The notes below the pieces were generated by a model. The model was given only the letters and a program-made list of their open reading frames with translations, was not told the origin of the DNA and ran no database searches. From the NCBI GenBank assembly GCA_001683735.1, contig LUGG01000009.1:1364001-1428000 (forward strand): DNA of 64,000 nucleotides. The letters are read 5' to 3'. Of the stretch, positions 36,001-44,965 are shown piece by piece (position 1 is the stretch's first letter; every line of letters begins with the position of its first letter). The DNA is from Grifola frondosa. Lineage: Eukaryota; Basidiomycota; Agaricomycetes; Polyporales; Grifolaceae. Made by a program: the position numbers and the translations under genes.

Positions 36001-38527
36001 CGAAGTCGAAGCCATCATCAACCACCGGCTGTACCATCGCCGACGGCAATACCTCATTGCATGGAAGGGATACCCGGCATCGGAAAATACTTGGGAACCG
36101 GAGTCTGCCCTAAAGAACGCACAGACCATCCTCGCGAACTATAAGAAGAGGCACAAGTTGTGATTCCTCCCCAGTTCCCCGTCTTTCCGCTCCACCACCA
36201 CTTTACCAGATCACTCGCTCAGGACACGCTATGCCTTCCCAATCCACCCCCGGTACCCCCTCCTGGCTTCGCAACCAGGTTGTCACCTACGACCACCTCC
36301 CTCGCTACCCCGTTCGTATTTGGCCCCAAGGCACTCTGGCCGATCGTATTGGCTGGACTATTGTCCACCCCGACCTTCGTGGCAAGGTCGACCAAAGGCT
36401 CGAAACGTGCCCGTCCCAGATGCGTATGGTCCGTATCTACCGTCACCTCGCCAACTCCGCTGCCGCCTACCCTCTCGCCCGTTCCACATTGGTTCGGGCC
36501 TATATGCTTAACCCCTCCCCCGAGACCTGGCGTCCTTACGCCGTTTGCGAATCCTCCCACTACGCCACGTTGGCCGCCGCTGAGGAAGTTATTAACGCCT
36601 TGGCCCACGCCCTCACCCTTCATCGCCTTCAGGGATTGGTGCCCGGGCCTTTGGCCCACTCCCAACGTCCCCTTCCCACTTCTCCTTCCCAAGCCTCTGA
36701 TAAAGAGAACGACCCCCGCTTGGCCGCCGACGTCTGCCCCTTTTGTCACCAATGGGGCTGCGACATCAAGACCAACCCGTGCAACGCCTACAAGTTGTAC
36801 GAAGCCAAACACAAGGAAGTGGCCCAGTTCATGGCCAACCTCGCCACCATGCACGAGCACCTCGGTCTCCCCCCTCCCGTTGTTCCTGCCGAGCCCACCT
36901 GGGACAACTCTCCCGAGCCCGACGAACCAGAGGCCAAGGACCCTGAGGAACAATGGCCCGCAGACGCTCCTACCTGCGTCTATTGTTGGCAGAAGGGATG
37001 CGACACCAATTGCGACGCCTACAAGAACTACGCCGCCGCCAACGCCCCCTCGCCCCTGCTCGCTCCCCTACCCCCGAGTCCTTTCGTGGCCGCTCCCCTT
37101 CCTACCATCCCCAGTCCCTGCCACCCGACACCACGGACGAGGTCAACCACTCCGCCGAATCGGCCGACCTCTTGGACCCCCTACCGTTGGCTCCGTTTAC
37201 ATCGTCCCCACAAATGGAGGATGGCGTAACCCCTTTTGCGCAGGGGCCGAGTCCGATTCCGAGTTTTCTGAGGAGGAGGACACAATGGTGGTCTGAGGAT
37301 GATCATCGGGGCGATGATCGTAGAGAGGGGGGTGGTGTTACAAACGGTCGTAAGCATTATCGCTGGTTGTTGTTTTACTTGTTGGTTCGATACTTTCTTT
37401 ATTGTCGGGGACAGTGGGCTACTCCGTTACTCGCTATGTGCTTTATGCACGTGACCAGTAACCCGTTTTCCTTTTCTTTTCCACGATACGTTTGTAGCGC
37501 ACGGACCAAGTGCCACATCGTATGATACCGTTAGTTACTTGTTCCGATTAGTTACGAGTTGTTGCGCACGGACCATGGATTCCTGTATAAATAGTCGGTA
37601 CTTCGAAGATGATCGCTAGTTCGATCTCTTCGTTCAATTCTACCGTTTAACCCCGGACTCCGCTACAAGTGTGCCTTTCGGCCCACTTCGCTCCGTCTCC
37701 CTTCTATCCGACCCTCGAAGACTTCTCCCGTAGAAGTCCTTCACCTTGAACTTAGGACCTCTAGACCACCTAGACCCCTGGACGCTTGGCACCTCGATAG
37801 GTAGCCATCGGCAACGGTCTTAACAATGTCCGGGAAGTGCGCTCCGGGCGTGCTGAAAGCATGGGGATATCTTCAAAATCATGATCTTTCTCCGTGTCTG
37901 ATTGATCACCAGAATCGAGCTCCGTCCCTGCAATGGGGCAGGGCAGACCATAGTGACCTAAATGCAATTCTACTCCGGCAAATCGCAGCCACCCTGGATG
38001 AAAATATTCTCCACTCCATGATTCCACCCGGTGAAAAGGGAGTCGAGAATGAGTGATCTGGGTGCACTCCAAACATGTAACCGGGTATCCAAGACATTCC
38101 AGACACCTCCAACTCCCCTCCCTGACATGGCATTGAGAACATTGCAGGCCACAGGAGGGAAATTCAGTTTCCACCATCCGGTGCAAGAACTCCTGCTTCC
38201 GGGGCAACCACTCCCGCATAAAATCATTCTGATTCTGTAATGACAGAGTAAATGTTCCGGTAGAGCACATTCTATTCAGGAGCTTCTCACCTTTGTTTTT
38301 CTAGAATGCTTTTCTTTTACTTGATCACCAAGGTCATAGATTGCCGGTGTCCCGGAGTGTGTATCCCCTGTGTCTTGCGATCGTGTGCCCCGGGATGATG
38401 CTCCGCCTTTCGTGGGGTTGGTCACATGTTTTACCTTCAATTTCTTACCTGAAACGTCAGATTCCGCATGTCGTATGCCACTCTTTGATATCACGTTTCT
38501 TCGAGGGATTACTAGCTTTTTGGACAT
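27003..38527 (-). CDS. KDZ transposase (CxC2-type), interrupted by a nested retrotransposon
   Basis: Starts at ATG 38527 ([12 protein letters not shown]). Exons by eye: 38527-38291; 38234-37831, resuming at 29896-29640 past the retrotransposon; 29589-29404; 29352-29190; 29129-28984; 28932-28542; about 28490-28297; about 28244-28138; about 28121-27295; about 27241-27003. That is roughly 1,050 codons, normal for KDZ. Visible landmarks are a Cys cluster ([20 protein letters not shown]), [31 protein letters not shown], the Asp block [75 protein letters not shown], and the C-terminal [13 protein letters not shown]. It would cut and paste the surrounding element. Defects are the nested insertion and one-base losses near 28749 and 27342. 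Intron phases fit exactly. Confidence 0.88.
29897..30389 (+). repeat. Left LTR (493 bp)
   Basis: Begins TGTTACAAACGGTCG and ends GGTCTTAACA. A TATA-like CTGTATAAATAGTCGG lies near 30148. It contains three single-base additions relative to the right LTR, all in short homopolymers or duplets (near 29936, 30270 and 30292), and one substitution (CAATGG versus CAACGG). Confidence 0.95.
30480..32460 (+). pseudogene. Gag polyprotein of the nested Ty3/gypsy element, frameshifted
   Basis: The N-terminal part is readable in pieces from about 30480. A Gly/Pro-rich collagen-like linker occupies 31440-31630. The capsid-like part is the long frame 31650-32270 ([19 protein letters not shown], then [15 protein letters not shown] and [17 protein letters not shown]), typical of Ty3/gypsy Gag. 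The zinc knuckle [14 protein letters not shown] (CX2CX4HX4C) is at 32331-32372 in a different frame, so a frameshift lies near 32270-32330. Gag packages the element RNA. As written it is not a single open frame. Confidence 0.85.
32588..36163 (+). pseudogene. Pol of the nested Ty3/gypsy element: protease, RT, RNase H, integrase, chromodomain; many frame breaks
   Basis: Protease: [17 protein letters not shown] (DSGA active site) near 32700. RT from about 33400: [10 protein letters not shown], then YMDDI in pieces near 33890. RNase [12 protein letters not shown] near 34390. Integrase: [19 protein letters not shown] with GCAECQASK (HHCC finger) at 34944-35070, catalytic core to about 35490. The C-terminal frame 35492-36163 is intact: [42 protein letters not shown], then a chromodomain ([33 protein letters not shown]). 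The chromodomain would direct integration to modified chromatin. At least eight one-base shifts separate these blocks. Confidence 0.9.
36231..37229 (+). CDS. Extra 3' ORF of the nested retrotransposon with duplicated Cys motif, unknown function
   Basis: An intact 332-codon frame starts 68 nt after the pol stop and ends about 100 bp before the right LTR. Two related cysteine motifs are visible: [21 protein letters not shown] (residues about 168-188) and [20 protein letters not shown] (about 249-268), both of the form CX2CX4-5C...C-x-AYK. The middle is Pro/Ala-rich and the N-terminus ([16 protein letters not shown]) is basic. The position is where other retroelements carry env or an accessory gene, but no signal peptide or membrane segment is visible, so an envelope is unlikely. 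A nucleic-acid-binding accessory protein is a guess. Competing open frames on both strands are products of the high GC content. Confidence 0.6.
   Translation: MPSQSTPGTPSWLRNQVVTYDHLPRYPVRIWPQGTLADRIGWTIVHPDLRGKVDQRLETCPSQMRMVRIYRHLANSAAAYPLARSTLVRAYMLNPSPETWRPYAVCESSHYATLAAAEEVINALAHALTLHRLQGLVPGPLAHSQRPLPTSPSQASDKENDPRLAADVCPFCHQWGCDIKTNPCNAYKLYEAKHKEVAQFMANLATMHEHLGLPPPVVPAEPTWDNSPEPDEPEAKDPEEQWPADAPTCVYCWQKGCDTNCDAYKNYAAANAPSPLLAPLPPSPFVAAPLPTIPSPCHPTPRTRSTTPPNRPTSWTPYRWLRLHRPHKWRMA
37336..37825 (+). repeat. Right LTR (490 bp)
   Basis: Same termini and TATA-like box as the left LTR. It is preceded by the purine-rich AGAGAGGGGGGTGG, a plausible polypurine tract for plus-strand priming. 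Confidence 0.95.
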
Positions 38528-38626
38528 CGCTCCAGAGTAGTTAATCAGGGTGCAATGGATGGGATAAACATTGCATAGGAGCACCACATTTATATACCAT
38601 CTATATCAGTCATAATGACATAACAA

Positions 38627-39757
38627 TTACTCCGTACAACGTGTGTAACACCGCATGCCCATCCAATGTGGATACTCCACCCCTGCACGTCCCAGCACCT
38701 CTGTTGATATAAAACATGCATAACACAGCCTCTCACCTGTCACCTTCTTCACTCCATGCCGCACCACTTTCCCACACAGTCCCACCACTGTTCCGGCGGT
38801 GTACTTTGCAGACAGCCCGAAGTTGGTAAACTCCAGCTCTGCATCTTCATATTGACCCAGGGTCACCAGCATATCCATCCACGGTGCACGTCCAGAGTTG
38901 TCCCGGTGTGCTGGTGTTTCGCGATTGGAAATGATTTGAATAGCGGTGAACACTGACGTCCACTGTGCAATCAAAGGATGTAGTCCCGGATCCTGTGCCA
39001 AATGACGGAGCCCTTGGATCCCTGCACTATAAAGCTCCGGGTGCATCACCTGCAGTATTCCACTTAACAGGGCATTGGACTCCCCTGACAAGCGCAGCCA
39101 ATCTCTGCACTCGGGGTGCTTGCGTAGCGATGCTGAAGTCTCCGGAGCATACGGCTCAGTCTGATCTAGTCGGTATCATTCCACTCTCAATAAATGGAAC
39201 TCATACCTTATGACCCATTTGAAGCCAACCTGCAGACAACGAGATGATCCCTGGAGCAATCCAAGTGCACTGCTCCGGTGGTTTGAAGTACTCTGAGCTG
39301 TCCCGCCATGATTTTCCTTTGTTGGGTATCTGGAATAACCGGTTCATTTGCTGGATGGAGACTTCCATAAAATGCTGCACCGATCTTTCAGTCAATACAT
39401 AATATGTTTGTCCCAGAACACACCTGTCGACTTTCTGACAGTGCTCCAGGGAGCACCCAGCACAAAATTCGCCGGTGCTTGTCCACTATCACCGCCGGAT
39501 CGCTGATCGTTCCGGAGCACGTTTTTGGTGGAAACCGGTGTTCTAGCTTTTCCTCCAGCTTCACCCTCCGGCCTGTTGGTTTCTGCCCCAACCGGTCTGC
39601 ATACTGATCCGCGTCCCACTCCACAATGACTTTGACATGCTCCGGTAAGGTCGATAAGTAAATTTGTTAAACATTTGGACTTACTTGGATTTTGATAGGC
39701 CTTCACCAGCAACTCTGCCAAAGCCATGCACTCACACACCATGTCCAGGCACAACAT
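38627..39757 (-). CDS. TET/JBP-family 2-oxoglutarate/Fe(II) DNA dioxygenase carried by the KDZ element
   Basis: Exons by eye: 5' part about 39757-39424 (start uncertain), 39384-39207, and 39118-38627. The first exon holds PPKTCSGTISDPAVIVDKHR and LCWVLPGALSESRQ; the second HFMEVSIQQMNRLFQI. The last carries the catalytic double-stranded beta-helix: HPELYSAGIQGLRHL, IQIISNRETPAHRDNSGR with the HxD pair (HRD at 38908-38900), then VVRHGVKKVTGERLCYACF with the distal His (38758-38756) and the Arg that binds 2-oxoglutarate. Proteins of this family oxidise 5-methylcytosine or thymine in DNA, and fungal members are known to be linked to KDZ transposons. The gene lies 100 bp upstream of the transposase on the same strand. 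No frameshift is seen in the catalytic exon. Confidence 0.85.
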
Positions 39758-40017
39758 GATATTGGCAGTGGCCTAGACATGGTGGTAGGCTTTGCAGGGG
39801 TTCTGGTTTGAATATGGAGGGTATACTTGAACAGTTCTAGCAAATACAGGGACAGGGCTTCTGTATATTCTAAGGTGTAGCCTTGCATACACATGTCCTG
39901 GAGGATGAACAGGTTGGTTTTTAAATCATATGAGACAATGCTGATACCAAAGCCATGCTCACTTCTGTGGTTGGGAACATATCTGGTGAATAGAAGGTGT
40001 AGAAATGAGGATGTCAC
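39703..40017 (-). CDS. Possible exon of an unidentified gene
   Basis: The frame reads RYVPNHRSEHGFGISIVSYD, then LFILQDMCMQGYTLEYTEAL, which resembles a repeated mushroom protein I half-remember but cannot name. It overlaps the uncertain 5' end of the TET/JBP gene. The surrounding 39,770-40,300 bp lacks CCGGAGC words, so this may be a foreign insertion or the decayed tail of another gene. Confidence 0.25.
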   Translation of the reverse strand: MTSSFLHLLFTRYVPNHRSEHGFGISIVSYDLKTNLFILQDMCMQGYTLEYTEALSLYLLELFKYTLHIQTRTPAKPTTMSRPLPISCCAWTWCVSAWLWQSCW

Positions 40018-40546
40018 TGTAAATGGATGACAGCAAAGAGGTCAAGATGACACATCCTGTTGTGATGAAATTCAAAGTTCATGTAGGAACAAATAGCAGC
40101 ATACTGATATACACGAAATCGTGGCTGACCATGAGATGAGAGAAATCAATGGTGTAAATCCAATGTTAATTGACATGAATGTCTTGCCTTAAGGGTTCAT
40201 AAAGCAGGAACAGCTTTGTTCAGCACCCACATAACATAAATCTGAAAGAACAATTATGATATGTCCCCATACATACAGTGCAATGGAGCACCAACTGTCT
40301 GAGACAATATATTTGTTTGTTTTGTTGGGAGAAATCAATGTTGGCTGTAATAGATGCGGAGAAGATGTGCTGTTTCTTGATGGAGCAGCTGATAACCTGA
40401 CATTCGGAACCTTTGCAGAACTCAATATGATTGGTCTGAATGTGGATGATCTGAGATCGAATTTCGGATCAAGTAGGATGAAATATGAACATGTAAGACA
40501 AGGTTGAAGCAGTGCTCCTTCCCCTTTCTCTCTCTGAACCTCCACC

Positions 40547-43340
40547 ATGTCTGGCAACATTGTGTTTACTAAACTGAGCTTGCAGACCTGGCCAATGCTG
40601 CTGAAGATCATTTACATGGCCTGAAATCTGAAAGGAGTGCCCTTCGAAAGGAGTTAGCAAGGAAATTCTGTGAGTCTCGGGAGGAAGGTGGAGAAGAATT
40701 TCGGGAGAAAATAACTCAGGTAAGTGACCAGTGAGTGCTGTGTTGCACGTGGAACTGACAGCTAACAGGAGATTCGGCAATGGTTTATGAAAAAAGAAAA
40801 GTCAAAGAAGCACCGAAAGCAGCTGTCAAAAGAGCGGAACTATCTGCTCCGAAACTGGACTGCGTACCGGGTGTGGCGGGCGGAACATTCTCAAGAGATC
40901 ATCAGTCGAGCGAAAGAGATGAGCGGGGCAGAGCCCGGAGCTGATCGACGGTTCATTGAAGCTTATCAACCAGCAGCCAGCGAGCTATGGAGGAAGGTAG
41001 GGAACCATCGTCAAAAAGAATACTGGAGCACGGCACACAAATGGAATATGATGGGACCTCCAGAGAGGGTTCAGCAAATGTGAGAATGCGCGGTGCATTG
41101 AAAGAGATTTACTGATGTACCGATAGAGTGGCAGATGAACAGCTGTCGGAGATGTGTGCGAAATTTGCACGGTTGATGAAGATGCAGACCGGAGCAAACG
41201 TGTTCATATTAACAGGACATCAAGACTCAGCAGGAGATATGGTGGTGATGCGGTAAGGAAGTTAACGATAGCACTACACTGGAATTCTGACACCGGAGCA
41301 GTCACGACTTTAATGACAAATATAGCACAATAGGACAGAAATTTACGGACACGTTTCCAAAGTGGGCGAACAACATTATTCATGTTGGGTGAATTCTCAC
41401 GCGGAACTGCTTTAGTAAGTGAATCACCGGAGCAACCTTCATTATTAAGCTTGTGTTATATAGATCCAAACCATGATGAGAGCTCCGATGATGACGAGGA
41501 TCTCCAGCCAAAACAAGTGAAAGCGAAACTGGTGCCATATGCATTCAAAGTGGATGGGGCGGGATCCCAATTGTTCCTAGCTCTGTGGAGGGTAACATGT
41601 TGATAATGCAAAACATGATCCGGACATTTATTACGATTCATTGGAGTATGTTGCAGCTTATAAACATATTGCTCCGCTAACATGCTCTTGATTAAAAGAT
41701 CTTGCCTGTGGAACAACGAAAGGACGAGTTCCCTGGGATAGACTAAACAAAGATGGATTGCACCGGTACATTGCACCGGGGTCATTTCCAGATGATGACA
41801 TGATCATCACTGATCCATCGAAAGGTGAAGAGAGAGATGGCACAAGAGCTGCTCCGACACTGGCAGGAGCGACAGATGCGGGCGGACGTGGACTATGTGT
41901 TCCGGTTCACTCATGGGATAGTGAACTCAGAGTGCCGGGTGCATTATACAACAGCCCCGAAGATAGCGATGCAGATGATGAGGCTTCAGGCAAGACCATG
42001 TCCGGAGCACGAGGGACACATGGTGCACACCGAACACGGAAGACTTCAAAGAAGAAGGGCAAGCGTCGAGCTGTGATTCTTTCTGACAGCGAGTCAGATG
42101 GAAGGCCCGGCATGGATGGGGAAAGCAGTGCAACAGTTGAGGCACCTGCTCCGGTGGTGTCACCTGGTGATGTGGCAGACATCCCACAGAGGCAAGCAAG
42201 GTCAGCAAGGAACCAGGCTCCATCGTGGGCAGGAGATTCGACACGGAAGCGTCATCTATTCCTGAAATCGTTGTCAAAGGAGGGGCTCTATAACATTGCT
42301 CCGGGTGATCTTGAGGAATCGGTGCGTGGTTTCATATTATGGATGTAGTACCAATATTCTAAACTAACAACACAGGGGAGTTGAATGTCCCGGTTCAAGA
42401 TGCTCCGGGGAGCTCTGGGGCAACTGGAGCTACCAGTCAGCATGGTTGCCATGAAGATTTCCACCGGAGCTCAAAAGGTCTGTCCCGGATCGTCGACTTC
42501 TGGTCTGATGAAATCATGGAGTATACTGCTGGGACTAAGCCGGTGGTTATCGAGGAGATGGTGCAGGGAGCATTAGTGCTGGGACAGATCCTTCGAGATC
42601 TGCACCAGTCACAGTTCCATCTGGATGATCCAGATGAGCTCCAGGGTAACAATGTTCCGGGATATGTGGCGAGCACGGTGCACACCTTCCGGAGCATATC
42701 CTCGATCACGGAACTCTGTGGCAAACTGGTCTGGGTCTGGGTGGAACACGATACTCTGGATACATATGGTAATATGCCAGGTGGTGTGGCATCTGCAAGA
42801 CCATCGAGGACAAAATCTGCCAATCTGACTGCAGTGTTTACCCCAGAAATCAACAACTCCATCCCCAGGATACCTGCTCCATTCGATATCTCATCGTTCC
42901 AGTCGATCTCCGGTGCACCGCATGATAACATCACTGTCCCAGTCCGACCAACCCTGAAGCACACAGAGCTGCATGACATTGAACTGGGGACTAGTTTCCC
43001 AGCTTTGCAGATAGATCAATCCGGTGCACCTGATGTTGGGATGGAGCAGGAGAATGTTAGCGATGACAATGCACCAGCTAATGATGATGCACCAGTGCTG
43101 GATATTGAGCGGAAAAGGAAAGCGAGGCGGAACATCGAGCCGGGGCAAACGAAGCGGAGCAGGAGGTCTGCGCCACCTCCGTTGACCCGACCTCAGACCA
43201 GGAGCATTGCACGGGAGAGCAGGACAGTGACCCGGAGTATGGCTGCACAACGTGGAGGAAGCCGCGGAGCAAGAGGTGGCACACTGGGTGGTGATGTCCG
43301 GGGCAGAGTAACAAAGCGAAGTACTTTTAAAAAGAGATAG
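40547..43340 (+). CDS. Accessory protein with HMG-like segment and basic tail, multi-exon
   Basis: Exon pieces: about 40590-40720 (LHGLKSERSALRKELARKF), 40770-41080 (KKHRKQLSKERNYLLRNWTA, then YQPAASELWRKVGNHRQKEY), 41127-41253 (DEQLSEMCAKFARLMKMQTG), about 41300-41600, about 41700-42345 and 42381-43340. The 40787-41083 block has the spacing of aromatic and basic residues expected of an HMG-like DNA-binding helix bundle; this is inference. The later part alternates acidic and basic stretches (NSPEDSDADDEASG, RKTSKKKGKRRAV) and ends RGRVTKRSTFKKR. A similar protein accompanies KDZ elements in other mushrooms as I recall. It is divergent from the TET/JBP gene. The first exon and two joins near 41820-41950 are uncertain. 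Confidence 0.6.
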
Positions 43341-43456
43341 TTTATGTTGAACTGAGCTCCACACATTGTATATATCCTGGGGCATACATAAAAGCATAGG
43401 TGCAAACATTGATATGTACATTTTGACAAACCACAAGTAAATATTGTTCCGCCTAA

Positions 43457-44545
43457 GGATACCTCTCAACCTGAACATCCCACTGCTCCAGGCGCTGCTG
43501 GTACCGCCGCCATTCTCACGCAATCATGGGCCAAGTGATGAGCTCCGCCTCCATACCAGGGTCCAGCAACACTGCATGCTCAATGGTGTCAGTGCATGCT
43601 CCACCCACACGGGAGTGGAGCATCTGCTGAATGGTGGTCAGCTCCCCCTCCCAGGCCCTGGACGTTGTGCCGGAACCACTGTAGTGTTCCGGCACGGAAC
43701 GCTAACATGTCTTCCTCCCTCATTGGCACCTGATCCGGTGTGTCGTGGATCAGCCATCCTGGACTGATCTCCTCCGCCCATCTCTCAATCGTGGGCAAAG
43801 GGGCATCACGGGAGTTGGAGAGCACAGGGGGTGGCTCTGTCCATCCCAATCTTCTATCGATGGAAGGCCGTCCAAGGAGACTAGCAAAGTTGGGCTGGAG
43901 CAGGGGATCGTCCCGGCGTAGGTAGATGCTACAATTCTTCTGGGGCAGTGAGCTGGTTGTATGGAACAAAGTGGTCATGGGGCGAGTCGGTCTCCCAGAC
44001 CATAGGTTCATCATCTGAGGAAGCAGGCGGAGCAAAGTGTGAGGGAGGAGAGTCAGACACCCACGGTGCAGGTGGGGATGACATGACAGATGGGGAGGGA
44101 GGAGGGTATTCAGAAAGTGTGTGGGAGTCCCGCGCCATGATGGGAATGTCCGGTGGAGCAGGAGCTCCGCTGCCCTGGTAGTGATCGCGCGGGAGTTGGG
44201 CTCCCAGTTCAGTGGGGAGTCTTCATGCTCTGCATGGGGCACATTGAAGTGCTCCGGAGGGGAATCTGTGTGCCAGATCATGGGGGAGTCCTCCAGATTG
44301 GCCGATGCACGATAATGCCCCGGTGGGGAATTCGGATGCCATACCAGCGTCGCATCCTCAGGATCGAATGACTGCACTTTGTAATGCTCCGGTGGGGCAT
44401 ATGCGAAGACAGTGTCCTGCACACTATGAAGACCGTTCCCCACCTCTAGCTCCGTCAGCTCTGTTGAAATATGTGGTCTGGAGTTATAAATGTCTGCATG
44501 AATAGTCAGCAAGAGGAGAAAGAAGAGATAAATGTTATTGAACAA
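43457..44545 (-). CDS. Accessory repeat protein with DSPPEHF-type units, unknown function
   Basis: The minus-strand frame 44545-43589 contains repeated units around the core W-x-x-(D/N)SPPxHF: YAPPEHYKVQ, VWHPNSPPGHYRA, IWHTDSPPEHFNV, then, in a shifted frame at 44138-43929, WVSDSPPSHFAPP and VWETDSPHDHFVP. The C-terminal part reads RWAEEISPGWLIHDTPDQVP, then MLAFRAGTLQWFRHNVQ. The tail near 43500-43457 reads WRRYQQRLEQWDVQVERYP before a stop. The N-terminus (MFNNIYLFFLLLLTIHA) is hydrophobic, but it may be intron or leader. Unit-to-unit frame changes point to indels. It is not recognised, and lies between two plus-strand accessory genes. Confidence 0.5.
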
Positions 44546-44965
44546 CTACCAGGGTCAACGTCTGTCAAGCCTGGAATGCACATTAAAAATATACTGGGAC
44601 GGGGGACAGGCGGAGCTTACCAAGGGCTGAGTCCTGGGCCGGAGCATCATTAGTAACTAAATGATGTTAGTATGATTGATCTATGTGAATACTACACAAA
44701 AAGATACCTTGTTGCATGTTGTGAGGATAAAATGAGAGAGACGGTCGACACACAGATGGGAGACTTTAACAGAATCCAGGTCCACGGTTACGTTATGTTG
44801 AAATCGAGATTGATGGCAGTTCAGATTTAGCACGTCACGTGATCGGCATTGCGAACAACTCATAAACCCCGCGCTCTCAACGGTATCCCGCTTCTTTGCT
44901 CCCACAGCATCTCAACCTCTGCTTCACTGCATCCCCTAGCTTTGAACTAACTCTTACTTACTGCA

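Larger units (their letters stand above)
29897..37825 (+). mobile_element. Ty3/gypsy chromodomain retrotransposon (7.9 kb) nested in the KDZ transposase exon
   Basis: Two LTRs (29897-30389 and 37336-37825) differ by one substitution and three one-base indels. The 5-bp duplication ATGTC lies at 29892-29896 and 37826-37830. Internal order is Gag, protease, RT, RNase H, integrase, chromodomain, then an extra ORF, as in chromoviruses with an added 3' gene. Excising it in silico with one TSD joins two halves of the KDZ exon in frame ([11 protein letters not shown]). It lacks the CCGGAGC enrichment of its host element. The near-identical LTRs indicate recent arrival, yet gag-pol is broken by many one-base indels. 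Confidence 0.95.

Noticed and set aside
36160..37296. Overlapping open frames on plus (378 aa) and minus (244 aa) strands over the extra retrotransposon ORF
   Set aside because: They are very Pro/Thr- or Gly-rich and lack motifs; GC-rich coding DNA keeps other frames open. The frame at 36231 has duplicated cysteine motifs, so it was chosen.
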